Of a stretch of 5,189 nucleotides of DNA, positions 1-5,189 are shown piece after piece (the first letter of the stretch is position 1; each line of letters opens with the position of its first letter). Made by a program: the position numbers and the translations under genes. Origin of the DNA: Spirochaetes bacterium RBG_16_67_19 (lineage in GTDB: Bacteria; Spirochaetota; Spirochaetia; SZUA-6; DRHE01); assembly GCA_001829505.1 (NCBI GenBank), contig MIBK01000183.1:9400-14588 (forward strand). Reading direction: 5' to 3'. The notes beneath the pieces were generated by a model. It saw nothing but the letters and a program-made list of their open reading frames with translations, had not been told where the DNA came from and searched no databases.

Positions 1-711
1 GGCGCCAGCCGCCCGGATCTCCAGGGGCAACTCCGCGGCCCGGAAGGCGAAGTACTCCAGCTGGACCGTCAGCTCCACGTCCCGGCCGTCGAGGCGGCTC
101 TCGGTGTGCAGGTGCTCCAGGCGCCCCTCGGCGCTGGAAGCCAGGAAGGCCGGGCCGTAGATGCCGCTGGGCATCAGGCAGGGCCCCCAGTCCCAGCCCG
201 CGTGGCACTGCACCTTGCGCAGCAGGTTGCGGTGTTGGGATTGCACGGGGTATTGGGTGTGGGGCACGGGGTAGGGCAGGCGCCGGCTGCGCTCCAGGGC
301 CTCCCTTTCGGGGGAGCGCAGGCGGACCTCCAGAAGGTTCTCCCCCGCGCGCAGAATCTCTCCTAGCTCCGCTTGAACCGGGACGAACAGGCTCGTGCCG
401 GAGGCCACCGGCCGTCCGTTGAGCAGCACCTCGGCCACCGAGTCCACGTTCTCCAGGTATAGCCAGGCCCGCCGGCCCTCTAAGAAGCCCGGCTCCACGG
501 TGAAGCGCCGGCGCAGCAGCCAGTCGCTGCGCCCGATCCACTGCAGCTCCAGCTCGCGGGTGCCTTCATAGGGGTCGGGGATCAGGCCAGCCTCCAGCAG
601 CGCGGAGACGTTGTCCCCGGGGATGGGCATCGGTACGGGGCCGGAGAGCCGCGGGGACCCGTCCCCGGCCTGCAGCAGCTCCCAGACACCGGCCAGGTCG
701 ATGGTTTTCAT
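1..711 (-). CDS. GH2 family beta-mannosidase, N-terminal part (3' end outside window)
   Basis: Glycoside hydrolase family 2, most likely beta-mannosidase, which removes terminal beta-linked mannose from manno-oligosaccharides. The frame is open for 237 codons from ATG at 711 to the window edge. The protein begins MKTIDLAGVWEL, a usual GH2 sugar-binding-domain opening. The jelly-roll part continues with WIGRSDWLLRRRF (residues 58-70) and LYLENVDSVAEVLLNGR (84-100). RKVQCHAGWDWGP (165-177), followed by PSGIYGP, is the hallmark of the beta-mannosidase branch. The catalytic glutamates lie in the TIM barrel, outside the window, so activity cannot be confirmed. Full family members have roughly 800-900 residues, so about a quarter is present. 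No signal peptide is seen, suggesting cytoplasmic action on imported sugar. It is transcribed away from the ROK/transporter operon. Other GH2 activities such as exo-glucosaminidase are less likely. The ATG is preceded by GGAA too close to act as a normal ribosome binding site. Confidence 0.9.
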   Translation of the reverse strand, partial: MKTIDLAGVWELLQAGDGSPRLSGPVPMPIPGDNVSALLEAGLIPDPYEGTRELELQWIGRSDWLLRRRFTVEPGFLEGRRAWLYLENVDSVAEVLLNGRPVASGTSLFVPVQAELGEILRAGENLLEVRLRSPEREALERSRRLPYPVPHTQYPVQSQHRNLLRKVQCHAGWDWGPCLMPSGIYGPAFLASSAEGRLEHLHTESRLDGRDVELTVQLEYFAFRAAELPLEIRAAGA

Positions 712-724
712 TTCCAACGAACGC

Positions 725-753
725 AGTATGCTCCCGGCAATCCGCCACGTCAA
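725..753 (-). promoter_or_regulatory. Promoter of the GH2 gene, sigma-70 type
   Basis: Read on the minus strand, a -35 box TTGACG (753-748, 5 of 6 to consensus) is followed by exactly 17 bases and a -10 box CATACT (730-725, 4 of 6). The predicted start of transcription, about seven bases further on near 718, leaves only around seven bases before the ATG at 711. The mRNA would thus be leaderless or nearly so, in agreement with the lack of a well-placed ribosome binding site. This is predicted from sequence only. Confidence 0.55.
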
Positions 754-778
754 GCGCCGGTCGGAGGCAAAATAACTG

Positions 779-807
779 TTGACAACTCTCAAGAAATCGG
801 ATATACC
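779..807 (+). promoter_or_regulatory. Promoter of the ROK/transporter operon
   Basis: A perfect -35 box TTGACA (779-784), a 17-base spacer and a -10 box TATACC (802-807, 4 of 6 to consensus) make a good sigma-70-type promoter. Transcription should start near 814, inside the left arm of the palindrome at 809-836, giving a leader of about 30 bases before the ROK ATG. It lies back to back with the GH2 promoter, the two -35 boxes being 25 bases apart. The operon has no other obvious promoter upstream of the binding-protein gene. Confidence 0.65.
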
Positions 808-808
808 A

Positions 809-836
809 AGTTGGTTGGTTCATAATCCAACCAACT
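809..836. promoter_or_regulatory. Probable ROK repressor operator (perfect 10-8-10 inverted repeat)
   Basis: Left arm AGTTGGTTGG (809-818), spacer TTCATAAT (819-826) and right arm CCAACCAACT (827-836) form a perfect inverted repeat. It begins one base after the predicted -10 box and covers the predicted transcription start, so a bound dimer would block initiation. Its form, two arms with AGTT/AACT ends around an AT-rich centre, resembles XylR-type ROK operators as I recall them. The adjacent ROK gene is the obvious candidate to bind it, giving autoregulation of the whole operon. I found no second copy in the window. The GH2 promoter lies more than 55 bases away, so control of that gene by the same site is less certain. 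Confidence 0.75.
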
Positions 837-845
837 AAAAAGAGT

Positions 846-2138
846 ATGATTCAACCGAAGCGAAGTCGTGCAGTCAACACCTCCCGCATCATGCGCGAGA
901 TCTGGATCCACAGGGAGATCAGCCGCATCCAGATCGCCAAGAACCTCGGCCTGGACAAGTCCACCGTGACCAGCATCACCGCCGAGCTCCTGAGCGCGGG
1001 CCTGGTGCACGAGACAGCGGAGGGGGCGGCCGGGCCCCTCGGGGGCCGCCGGCCCGTGCCGCTCACCCTGAACCGCCGCTACGGCTGCGTGCTGGGCTTG
1101 GAGCTGCGTCCGGAGTCCTACACCGCCGTGGCCACAGACCTGGAAGGCAGCATCCTGTACTCCAAGTTCGAGCGCGCCCAGCTCACCGGCGCCGGCTTCC
1201 GGGACGGCTTCTTCGACATCGCCGGAAGGGTCCGCGAGGAGCTGCGGCGCAGCGAAGTGCCCCTGCTGGGAATAGGGGTGGGCGTGTCGGGAGTCGTGCA
1301 CCCGGAAAAGGGGCTGATCCGCTATTCCATCCCGCTGCAGCTGGAAGACCCGTTTGATTTTCGCGGCCAGATCGCCCAGGGCTACGACCTGCCCCTGTTC
1401 CTGGAGAACGACGCCAACGCCTGCGCCTGGGGGGAGCTGGCCTTCCACCGCAGCAAGCGCCTGCGCGACTTCCTGTTCGTGCTGGCCGAGTTCCGCGACG
1501 TGCGGGACCGCAGCCGCTACCACGAGAAGACCGCCGTGGGCCTGGGCATCGTGATCGGGGGGCGGGTGCACTACGGCCACAGCTTCTCCGCCGGGGAGTT
1601 CCGCAGCGTTTTCTGCACCCCGGAGTGCAGGGGCCAGTTCTCCCTCACCGAGGAGGAGGCCTATCGCATCGAGGAGGACCCCGCCGTCCTGTCGCGCTTC
1701 ATCCGGGAGCTCTCCCGCAACATCAGTATGATCGCCAACACCTTCAACCTGGGGCGGGTGTTCCTGGGCGGCCACATCGAGCGCTACCGCAAGGAAGTGC
1801 AGGCGGTGCTGGCCGAGGAGATCCAGCGCAACTGGCCCTACCCCGACGAAGCGCACTGCCGCATCCATTTCTCCTCGCTGGGCGAAAAGGCCGTGGCCTA
1901 CGGCGCGGCCGGCATGGTCCTGCACCGCCTTTTCGCCGGAACCTACCTCACCGCCAGCTTCGAACGGGTGCTAACCGACCTGTCGGCCTTGCCCTCCGCA
2001 GAAACCGAAGGCGGTGGGCCAATCGGCGCGATCCCGGACCTGATGTCCGTAGACAGCCCCTTCGTCGAAGGGGAGAAAAACGAAACTGCCCTTTCAGCAG
2101 CAGTGAAAGGGAGTTCCCCGCGGCGCGGGGGAAATTAA
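846..2138 (+). CDS. ROK-family transcriptional repressor of sugar uptake
   Basis: A 430-residue ROK protein with an N-terminal winged helix-turn-helix. The DNA-binding region is about residues 12-56; SRIQIAKNLGLDKSTVTSI (26-44) is the helix-turn-helix core and AELLSAGLVHE the wing start. The sugar-binding ROK fold follows: GIGVGVSGVV (142-151), the signature ENDANACAWGELAF (187-200) and GLGIVIGGRVHYG (232-244). The phosphate-binding DxGGT motif expected near residue 84 is replaced by LGLELRPES. The usual GEIGH zinc ligand reads GEFRS (250-254), and only two cysteines (257, 261) remain of the CxCGxxGC cluster. It is therefore probably a pure regulator and not a sugar kinase. The last ~55 residues (from about 376) look unstructured, and their DNA carries three hairpins. 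ATG 846 sits next to the helix-turn-helix and downstream of the predicted transcription start; its ribosome binding site (AAGAG) is weak and very close. The inducer is probably the transported sugar or a product of it. Confidence 0.92.
   Translation: MIQPKRSRAVNTSRIMREIWIHREISRIQIAKNLGLDKSTVTSITAELLSAGLVHETAEGAAGPLGGRRPVPLTLNRRYGCVLGLELRPESYTAVATDLEGSILYSKFERAQLTGAGFRDGFFDIAGRVREELRRSEVPLLGIGVGVSGVVHPEKGLIRYSIPLQLEDPFDFRGQIAQGYDLPLFLENDANACAWGELAFHRSKRLRDFLFVLAEFRDVRDRSRYHEKTAVGLGIVIGGRVHYGHSFSAGEFRSVFCTPECRGQFSLTEEEAYRIEEDPAVLSRFIRELSRNISMIANTFNLGRVFLGGHIERYRKEVQAVLAEEIQRNWPYPDEAHCRIHFSSLGEKAVAYGAAGMVLHRLFAGTYLTASFERVLTDLSALPSAETEGGGPIGAIPDLMSVDSPFVEGEKNETALSAAVKGSSPRRGGN
2057..2130 (+). promoter_or_regulatory. 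Three consecutive RNA hairpins at the 3' end of the ROK gene
   Basis: Three perfect stems follow each other within 74 bases. Stem 1 has arms CCCCTTCG (2057-2064) and CGAAGGGG (2066-2073). Stem 2 has arms CCCTTTCA (2089-2096) and TGAAAGGG (2104-2111). Stem 3 has arms CCCCGC (2116-2121) and GCGGGG (2125-2130). They lie in the poorly conserved C-terminal tail of the ROK frame and end seven bases before the ribosome binding site of the binding-protein gene. None has a following U tract, so simple termination is unlikely. Possible roles are protecting the 5' end of a processed binding-protein mRNA or setting the ratio of repressor to transporter. The stems are read directly from the sequence; the function is inferred. 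Confidence 0.55.
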
Positions 2139-2143
2139 GGAGG
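2137..2143 (+). promoter_or_regulatory. Strong ribosome binding site of the binding-protein gene
   Basis: AAGGAGG lies seven bases before ATG 2151 and overlaps the ROK stop codon TAA (2136-2138). It is far stronger than the site before the ROK gene, in keeping with a regulator needed in small amounts and a binding protein needed in excess. The start codon itself lies in the loop of a short potential stem, GCTTTTT (2143-2149) with AAAAAGC (2155-2161). Confidence 0.85.
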
Positions 2144-2150
2144 CTTTTTC

Positions 2151-3419
2151 ATGAAAAAAGCTGCTCTACTGTTGGCAGGACTGCTACTGCTGTCGGCTGC
2201 CGTCGTGCTGACGGCCGCCCCCAAGGTCGTCGTGAAGACCATGGCCTACGGCGACAACTCGAATCCGGAAGGCGTCAACTGGCTGCGCATCGTGGCCGCC
2301 TTCGAGAAGGCCAATCCGGACATCGACATCGATTTCGAGCTGCTCTACGACGAGGCCTACCACCAGAAGGTGGTCGCCCGCCTGGCCGCCGGGGACGCCC
2401 CGCACCTGGCCTACATGGGGGCGGACGCGCGCTGGGGGGCGCCCTGGAAGGAGGCCAGCCAGCAGTTCGACCACAAGCCCTTCATGGATTCCAAGTACTA
2501 TGACCTCAAGCTGATCCCGCCGATGGGACCCAAGGGCGAAATCTGGGAGATCCCCCTGGGGACCTCCAACATCACCACCGTGCTGTACATGAACCAGAAG
2601 CTTGTGAAGTCCCTGGGCTTCACCGCCCCGAAGACCTATCAGGACATCGTGGCCATGGTTCCGGCCGCCAAGGCCAAGGGCCTGGACGTGATCTCCATCG
2701 ACGGCGCCGACGGCTGGGCCTGGGGTTCCTGCCTGATGTCCTCGATCATCGCCCGGATGTCCGGCGACCCCAACTGGGTTTCCAAGGCGGTGGCCGGCAA
2801 GAACAAGTTCACCGACAAGGTGTTCGTCGATTCTCTGGACTTCATCGCCCGGATGATCAAGGACGGGGTGATCGCCTCCAAGTCCGTGATGGTGGACTAC
2901 GGCGCCAACCTCTCCAACTTCAGCAACGAGAAGGCCCTCTTCATGATCCAGGGTCAGTGGATCGCGGGGAGCATCGAGAACCCGGAGGTGGCCGACAACA
3001 CCGTCATGATGGCCTGGCCCAAGCTGCCCGGGGAAAAGGCGGCCACCGCTGGCTCCGTGGCCGCGGCGATCTCGGTGGGCTACGGCGTCACCAAGGCGGG
3101 GGCCGCGGATCCCAAGGTCCGCGATGCCGCGCTGAAGTTCCTGCAGTACTTCTACAGCCACGAGGAGACCACCCAGCGCCTGCGCGACGGTGCCATCGTG
3201 GCCCCCGTGCTGAAGAACTTCGTGGTGCCCGACGATCTGCCCGGGCTGGTGAAGCAGAAGGTCGGCCTGGCCCAGAAGGCCAAGAACACCGAGGTCATCG
3301 ACGCCTTCCTCAGCGGCGCTCCGAACGACACGCTGAACGCGGGCATGCAGAAGATCGCCTCCGGTCAGGCCACTGCGCAGCAGGTCGCCGCGGAGGTGGA
3401 AGCGCTCATGCGCAGATGA
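2151..3419 (+). CDS. Periplasmic sugar-binding protein of an ABC transporter (SBP family 1)
   Basis: A 422-residue extracellular solute-binding protein, the usual length for the MalE-like family 1. Residues 1-22 form a Sec signal peptide: two lysines, a leucine-rich core (AALLLAGLLLLSAAVVL), then LTA with likely cleavage before APKVVV. There is no lipobox cysteine, so it should be a soluble periplasmic protein. The mature part shows family traits in order: AFEKANPDIDIDFELL (50-65), KVVARLAAGDAPHLAYM (73-89), IPLGTSNITTVLYMNQKLVKSLG (134-156, the domain crossover with the MN..L..LG pattern) and EKALFMIQGQWIAG (260-273). Aromatic residues scattered through it (W95, W99, W189, W191, W270) fit sugar stacking. 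It delivers its ligand to the two permeases downstream. The GH2 beta-mannosidase next door suggests a mannoside, but the ligand cannot be read from sequence. The strong ribosome binding site and the hairpin after the gene fit high expression. Confidence 0.93.
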   Translation: MKKAALLLAGLLLLSAAVVLTAAPKVVVKTMAYGDNSNPEGVNWLRIVAAFEKANPDIDIDFELLYDEAYHQKVVARLAAGDAPHLAYMGADARWGAPWKEASQQFDHKPFMDSKYYDLKLIPPMGPKGEIWEIPLGTSNITTVLYMNQKLVKSLGFTAPKTYQDIVAMVPAAKAKGLDVISIDGADGWAWGSCLMSSIIARMSGDPNWVSKAVAGKNKFTDKVFVDSLDFIARMIKDGVIASKSVMVDYGANLSNFSNEKALFMIQGQWIAGSIENPEVADNTVMMAWPKLPGEKAATAGSVAAAISVGYGVTKAGAADPKVRDAALKFLQYFYSHEETTQRLRDGAIVAPVLKNFVVPDDLPGLVKQKVGLAQKAKNTEVIDAFLSGAPNDTLNAGMQKIASGQATAQQVAAEVEALMRR

Positions 3420-3440
3420 GCGGGCATTAAGGAATTATCG

Positions 3441-3469
3441 CGACGAAGGGGGATCCTCCCCCTTCGTCG
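3441..3469 (+). promoter_or_regulatory. Intercistronic 13-bp hairpin after the binding-protein gene
   Basis: Arms CGACGAAGGGGGA (3441-3453) and TCCCCCTTCGTCG (3457-3469) are perfect complements around a three-base loop TCC, with one more G-U pair possible outside. It fills most of the 66-base gap between binding-protein stop and permease start. No U tract follows (GTCTAGC), so it is not a canonical intrinsic terminator. In malE-malF type operons such structures protect the upstream mRNA from 3' exonucleases and lower permease expression; the same role is inferred here. Confidence 0.8.
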
Positions 3470-3485
3470 TCTAGCGGGTGAGAAG

Positions 3486-4400
3486 GTGAAAAAAAAGGAC
3501 AACCAGGCCCTGGCGGCCTATCTGGGGCTCGTGATTCCGGGACTGGCGGTGTACCTGGTGATCGTGGCCTATCCCATCCTGTACTCCCTGTGGCTCAGCC
3601 TGACGGACTTCAACCCCAACCGCGGCGGCTCCTGGAGCTTCGTCGGCCTGCTGCAATACCGGACCATGCTCCGGGATCCGGCCTTCTGGCATGCCTTGAA
3701 GAACAACCTGGTCGTGGTGGCCGTGTCGGTGTTCGGGCAGATCCCCATCGGCTTCGCCCTGGCCTATATCCTGTTCCGCAAGCTGGTGCGGGCGGGCATA
3801 TTCTACCAGTCCATGGTCTTCTTCCCCAATTTCCTCTCCACGATCGTCATCGGCACCTTGTGGAAACGGCTGTTCCAGGCCGACGGCCCGGTGGCCAGGC
3901 TGCTGCAGCTGCTGTCCGGCAACCCGAACGCGCAGTTCGACCTGATGCTGCGGGCGGAAACAGTGATGTACCCCATTGGCTTCGCCCTGATCTGGATGTA
4001 CACCGGGCTGTACATGGTCGTTTTCCTGGCCAACATGCAGAAGCTGGACCTCAACCTGATCGAGGCCGCCAAGATCGACGGGGCCAATGAGCCGCAGATC
4101 TTTTTTCGCCTCATCGTTCCGCTGCTGTCCGGCACCGTCCTGGTATCCACGACCCTGGCCATCGCCGGGTCGCTGCGGGGCTTCGACCTGATCTTCGCCA
4201 TGACGACCCAGGGGTTGGTGAGGATGAACGCGGAGGTGCTGCCTATTTTCATGTACCGCACCGCCTTCCAGGACTACAGCAACCCGATGCGCTTCGCTTA
4301 CGGCTCGGCCATTTCCAACGTCATCGTCTTCATCAGCATGGCCCTCATACTCCTGAGCAACTACGTCGGCAGGAAGCTGCGTGCCGGGGAGGAGCACTGA
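3486..4400 (+). CDS. ABC sugar transporter permease, MalF/UgpA type
   Basis: A 304-residue inner-membrane permease, normal for the short MalF/UgpA branch lacking the large periplasmic loop of E. coli MalF. Six membrane segments are visible at about residues 11-36, 73-97, 106-127, 160-182, 211-233 and 272-293. The first ends in AYPILYSLWLSLTDFNP, very typical of this family. The cytoplasmic EAA loop, which docks on the ATPase, is LIEAAKIDGANEPQIFFRLI (191-210), with the conserved EAA and glycine present. The start is taken as GTG 3486, giving MKKKDNQ just before the first membrane segment; GGGTGA (3476-3481) may serve as ribosome binding site. It forms a heterodimer with the product of the next gene, whose start lies one base after this stop, so the two are likely translationally coupled. 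Substrate specificity cannot be read from the sequence. Confidence 0.93.
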   Translation: MKKKDNQALAAYLGLVIPGLAVYLVIVAYPILYSLWLSLTDFNPNRGGSWSFVGLLQYRTMLRDPAFWHALKNNLVVVAVSVFGQIPIGFALAYILFRKLVRAGIFYQSMVFFPNFLSTIVIGTLWKRLFQADGPVARLLQLLSGNPNAQFDLMLRAETVMYPIGFALIWMYTGLYMVVFLANMQKLDLNLIEAAKIDGANEPQIFFRLIVPLLSGTVLVSTTLAIAGSLRGFDLIFAMTTQGLVRMNAEVLPIFMYRTAFQDYSNPMRFAYGSAISNVIVFISMALILLSNYVGRKLRAGEEH

Positions 4401-4401
4401 G

Positions 4402-5189
4402 ATGGGCTCCCTATCCGCCGCGGCCAGCCGCGGGGCCGCCGGCAGGGTGCTGGGCAGGGTGGTCTCCTACACGGTTTTCACGAGCTGGGCCCTGATCACC
4501 GTGCTGCCGCTGGTGTGGATGCTCTACTCCTCGTTCAAGTCCAACGACGAGCTGATCAGAAACCCCTTCCTGCTTCCCCATGACCTGTTTGACAACAGGG
4601 ACGATGAGTACCTGGTCATACCGCCCGCCTTGAACGTGATCCTGCCGTACGACCCGGAGGTGGACAAGCGCGAGCGGCTGATCATCGAGTCGGCCACGAT
4701 TTCACCGGGCCGCAGGCTGATGGTGCAGTTCCTGCTCAAGGAAAAGCTTCCCGCGCAGCTCCGCGACCTGAAGCCTGGCGATCGGCTGCGCCTGTGGCAG
4801 CTCCCCCCGCCGCTTCGCCTGAAGGTCAGCCTGGGCACCGTCTGGTTCAACTACGCCGCGGCCATTACCCGCGGCACGCTCGGCCTGAAGTTCATCAACA
4901 GCCTGGTCTACACGGCGGTGTCGACTTTTCTCATCAGTTTTCTGGGGCTGATGATCAGCTTCGCCCTGAGCAAGCTGCCGTTCCGCAGGCTCTCGCTTTT
5001 CATCCTTGGCCTGATCGGACTGGGCTACCTGTTGAGCATCCAGTCGGTGATTATCCCCCTGTTCCTGATGCTCACCGCGGCCAAGCTCACCGACACGCGC
5101 CTCGGGATCATCCTGGTCTACACGGCCTTCGGTTTGCCGCTGGCCGTCCTGCTGATGACGCAGTTCATGAGAGGGCTTCCGGACAGCCT
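4402..5189 (+). CDS. ABC sugar transporter permease, MalG/UgpE type, with extra periplasmic segment (3' end outside window)
   Basis: Open for 262 codons to the window edge; starts at ATG 4402, one base after the previous stop. A strong site GGAGGAG (4388-4394) lies inside the end of the upstream gene. Membrane segment 1 (about 23-45) ends in WMLYSSFKSNDELIRNPF, the classic MalG-family pattern. Family features resume at FNYAAAITRGTLGLKFINSL (149-168), then further membrane segments at about 169-189, 198-225 and 235-255. The last seen residues, TQFMRGLPDS, lead into the EAA loop, which lies outside. Between LLPHDLF (57-63) and VWFNY (147-151), where relatives usually have only a few residues, there are about 80 extra ones (about 62-145). 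These are rich in alternating hydrophobic and charged residues, suggesting a small beta domain facing the periplasm. There is no stop or frame break in it. It pairs with the MalF-type subunit to form the channel. Confidence 0.92.
   Translation, partial: MGSLSAAASRGAAGRVLGRVVSYTVFTSWALITVLPLVWMLYSSFKSNDELIRNPFLLPHDLFDNRDDEYLVIPPALNVILPYDPEVDKRERLIIESATISPGRRLMVQFLLKEKLPAQLRDLKPGDRLRLWQLPPPLRLKVSLGTVWFNYAAAITRGTLGLKFINSLVYTAVSTFLISFLGLMISFALSKLPFRRLSLFILGLIGLGYLLSIQSVIIPLFLMLTAAKLTDTRLGIILVYTAFGLPLAVLLMTQFMRGLPDS

Noticed and set aside
778..786. Short palindrome GTTG-A-CAAC as a second operator
   Set aside because: Only four-base arms, and it coincides with the -35 box TTGACA, which explains it.
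566..823. Minus-strand 85-codon frame over the GH2 start and control region
   Set aside because: It starts inside the operator, has no ribosome binding site and turns into a frame-shifted reading of the GH2 gene.
789..1925. Long minus-strand open frame of 378 codons opposite the ROK gene
   Set aside because: Its protein is rich in H, G, A, V and Q without any family motif, as expected from the antisense of GC-rich coding DNA. The plus strand has a clear ROK protein with its signature and helix-turn-helix.
1625..2503. Plus-strand frame of 292 codons spanning the ROK/binding-protein junction
   Set aside because: It is a shifted frame over two well-supported genes, rich in R, G and P, and ignores the strong ribosome binding site at 2137-2143.
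2184..3161. Minus-strand open frame of 325 codons opposite the binding-protein gene
   Set aside because: Repetitive G/H/L/V composition without recognisable domains; the plus strand encodes an unmistakable binding protein.
3441..3469. Intrinsic terminator ending the operon after the binding-protein gene
   Set aside because: The stem is strong but no U tract follows and the permeases have no clear promoter of their own, so full termination is unlikely.
3471..4397. Minus-strand open frame of 308 codons opposite the MalF-type permease
   Set aside because: Full of H, Q, D and G with no motif; it mirrors the codons of the membrane protein on the plus strand.
4585..4836. Frameshift or inserted mobile DNA as the source of the extra permease segment
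   Set aside because: The frame stays open across it, base composition matches the surroundings, and no flanking repeats were seen.

Overview
The window is GC-rich DNA with dense coding and a typical carbohydrate-uptake layout. It looks like a diderm bacterium: the solute-binding protein has a classical Sec signal peptide with no lipobox cysteine, which implies a periplasm. The ROK regulator and transporter wording recall high-GC Spirochaetes, but that is a weak impression from memory. No rRNA, tRNA, mobile element or CRISPR array is visible.

Layout. The first 711 bases hold, on the minus strand, the N-terminal 237 codons of a glycoside hydrolase family 2 enzyme, most likely a beta-mannosidase; its catalytic part lies beyond the left edge. 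A short intergenic region (712-845) carries two back-to-back promoters. It also holds a perfect inverted repeat (10-bp arms, 8-bp spacer) lying just after the -10 box of the rightward promoter, an ideal place for a repressor. Four plus-strand genes follow: a ROK-family repressor (846-2138), a family 1 extracellular sugar-binding protein (2151-3419), a MalF-type permease (3486-4400) and a MalG-type permease (4402 to beyond the right edge).

How it works together (inference). The binding protein and two permeases would import a mannoside or manno-oligosaccharide, and the divergent GH2 enzyme would release mannose from it. The ROK protein, which has lost the sugar-kinase motifs, would sense the sugar and repress its own operon through the palindrome. 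No ATPase gene is visible in this window.

Points that stand out are: the palindromic operator; a 13-bp hairpin without a U tract between the binding protein and the first permease; a run of three hairpins in the last 80 bases of the ROK gene; a nearly leaderless GH2 promoter; and an extra segment of about 80 residues in the first periplasmic loop of the second permease. The overall locus type is well known. The permease insertion and the RNA structures are the least ordinary parts.
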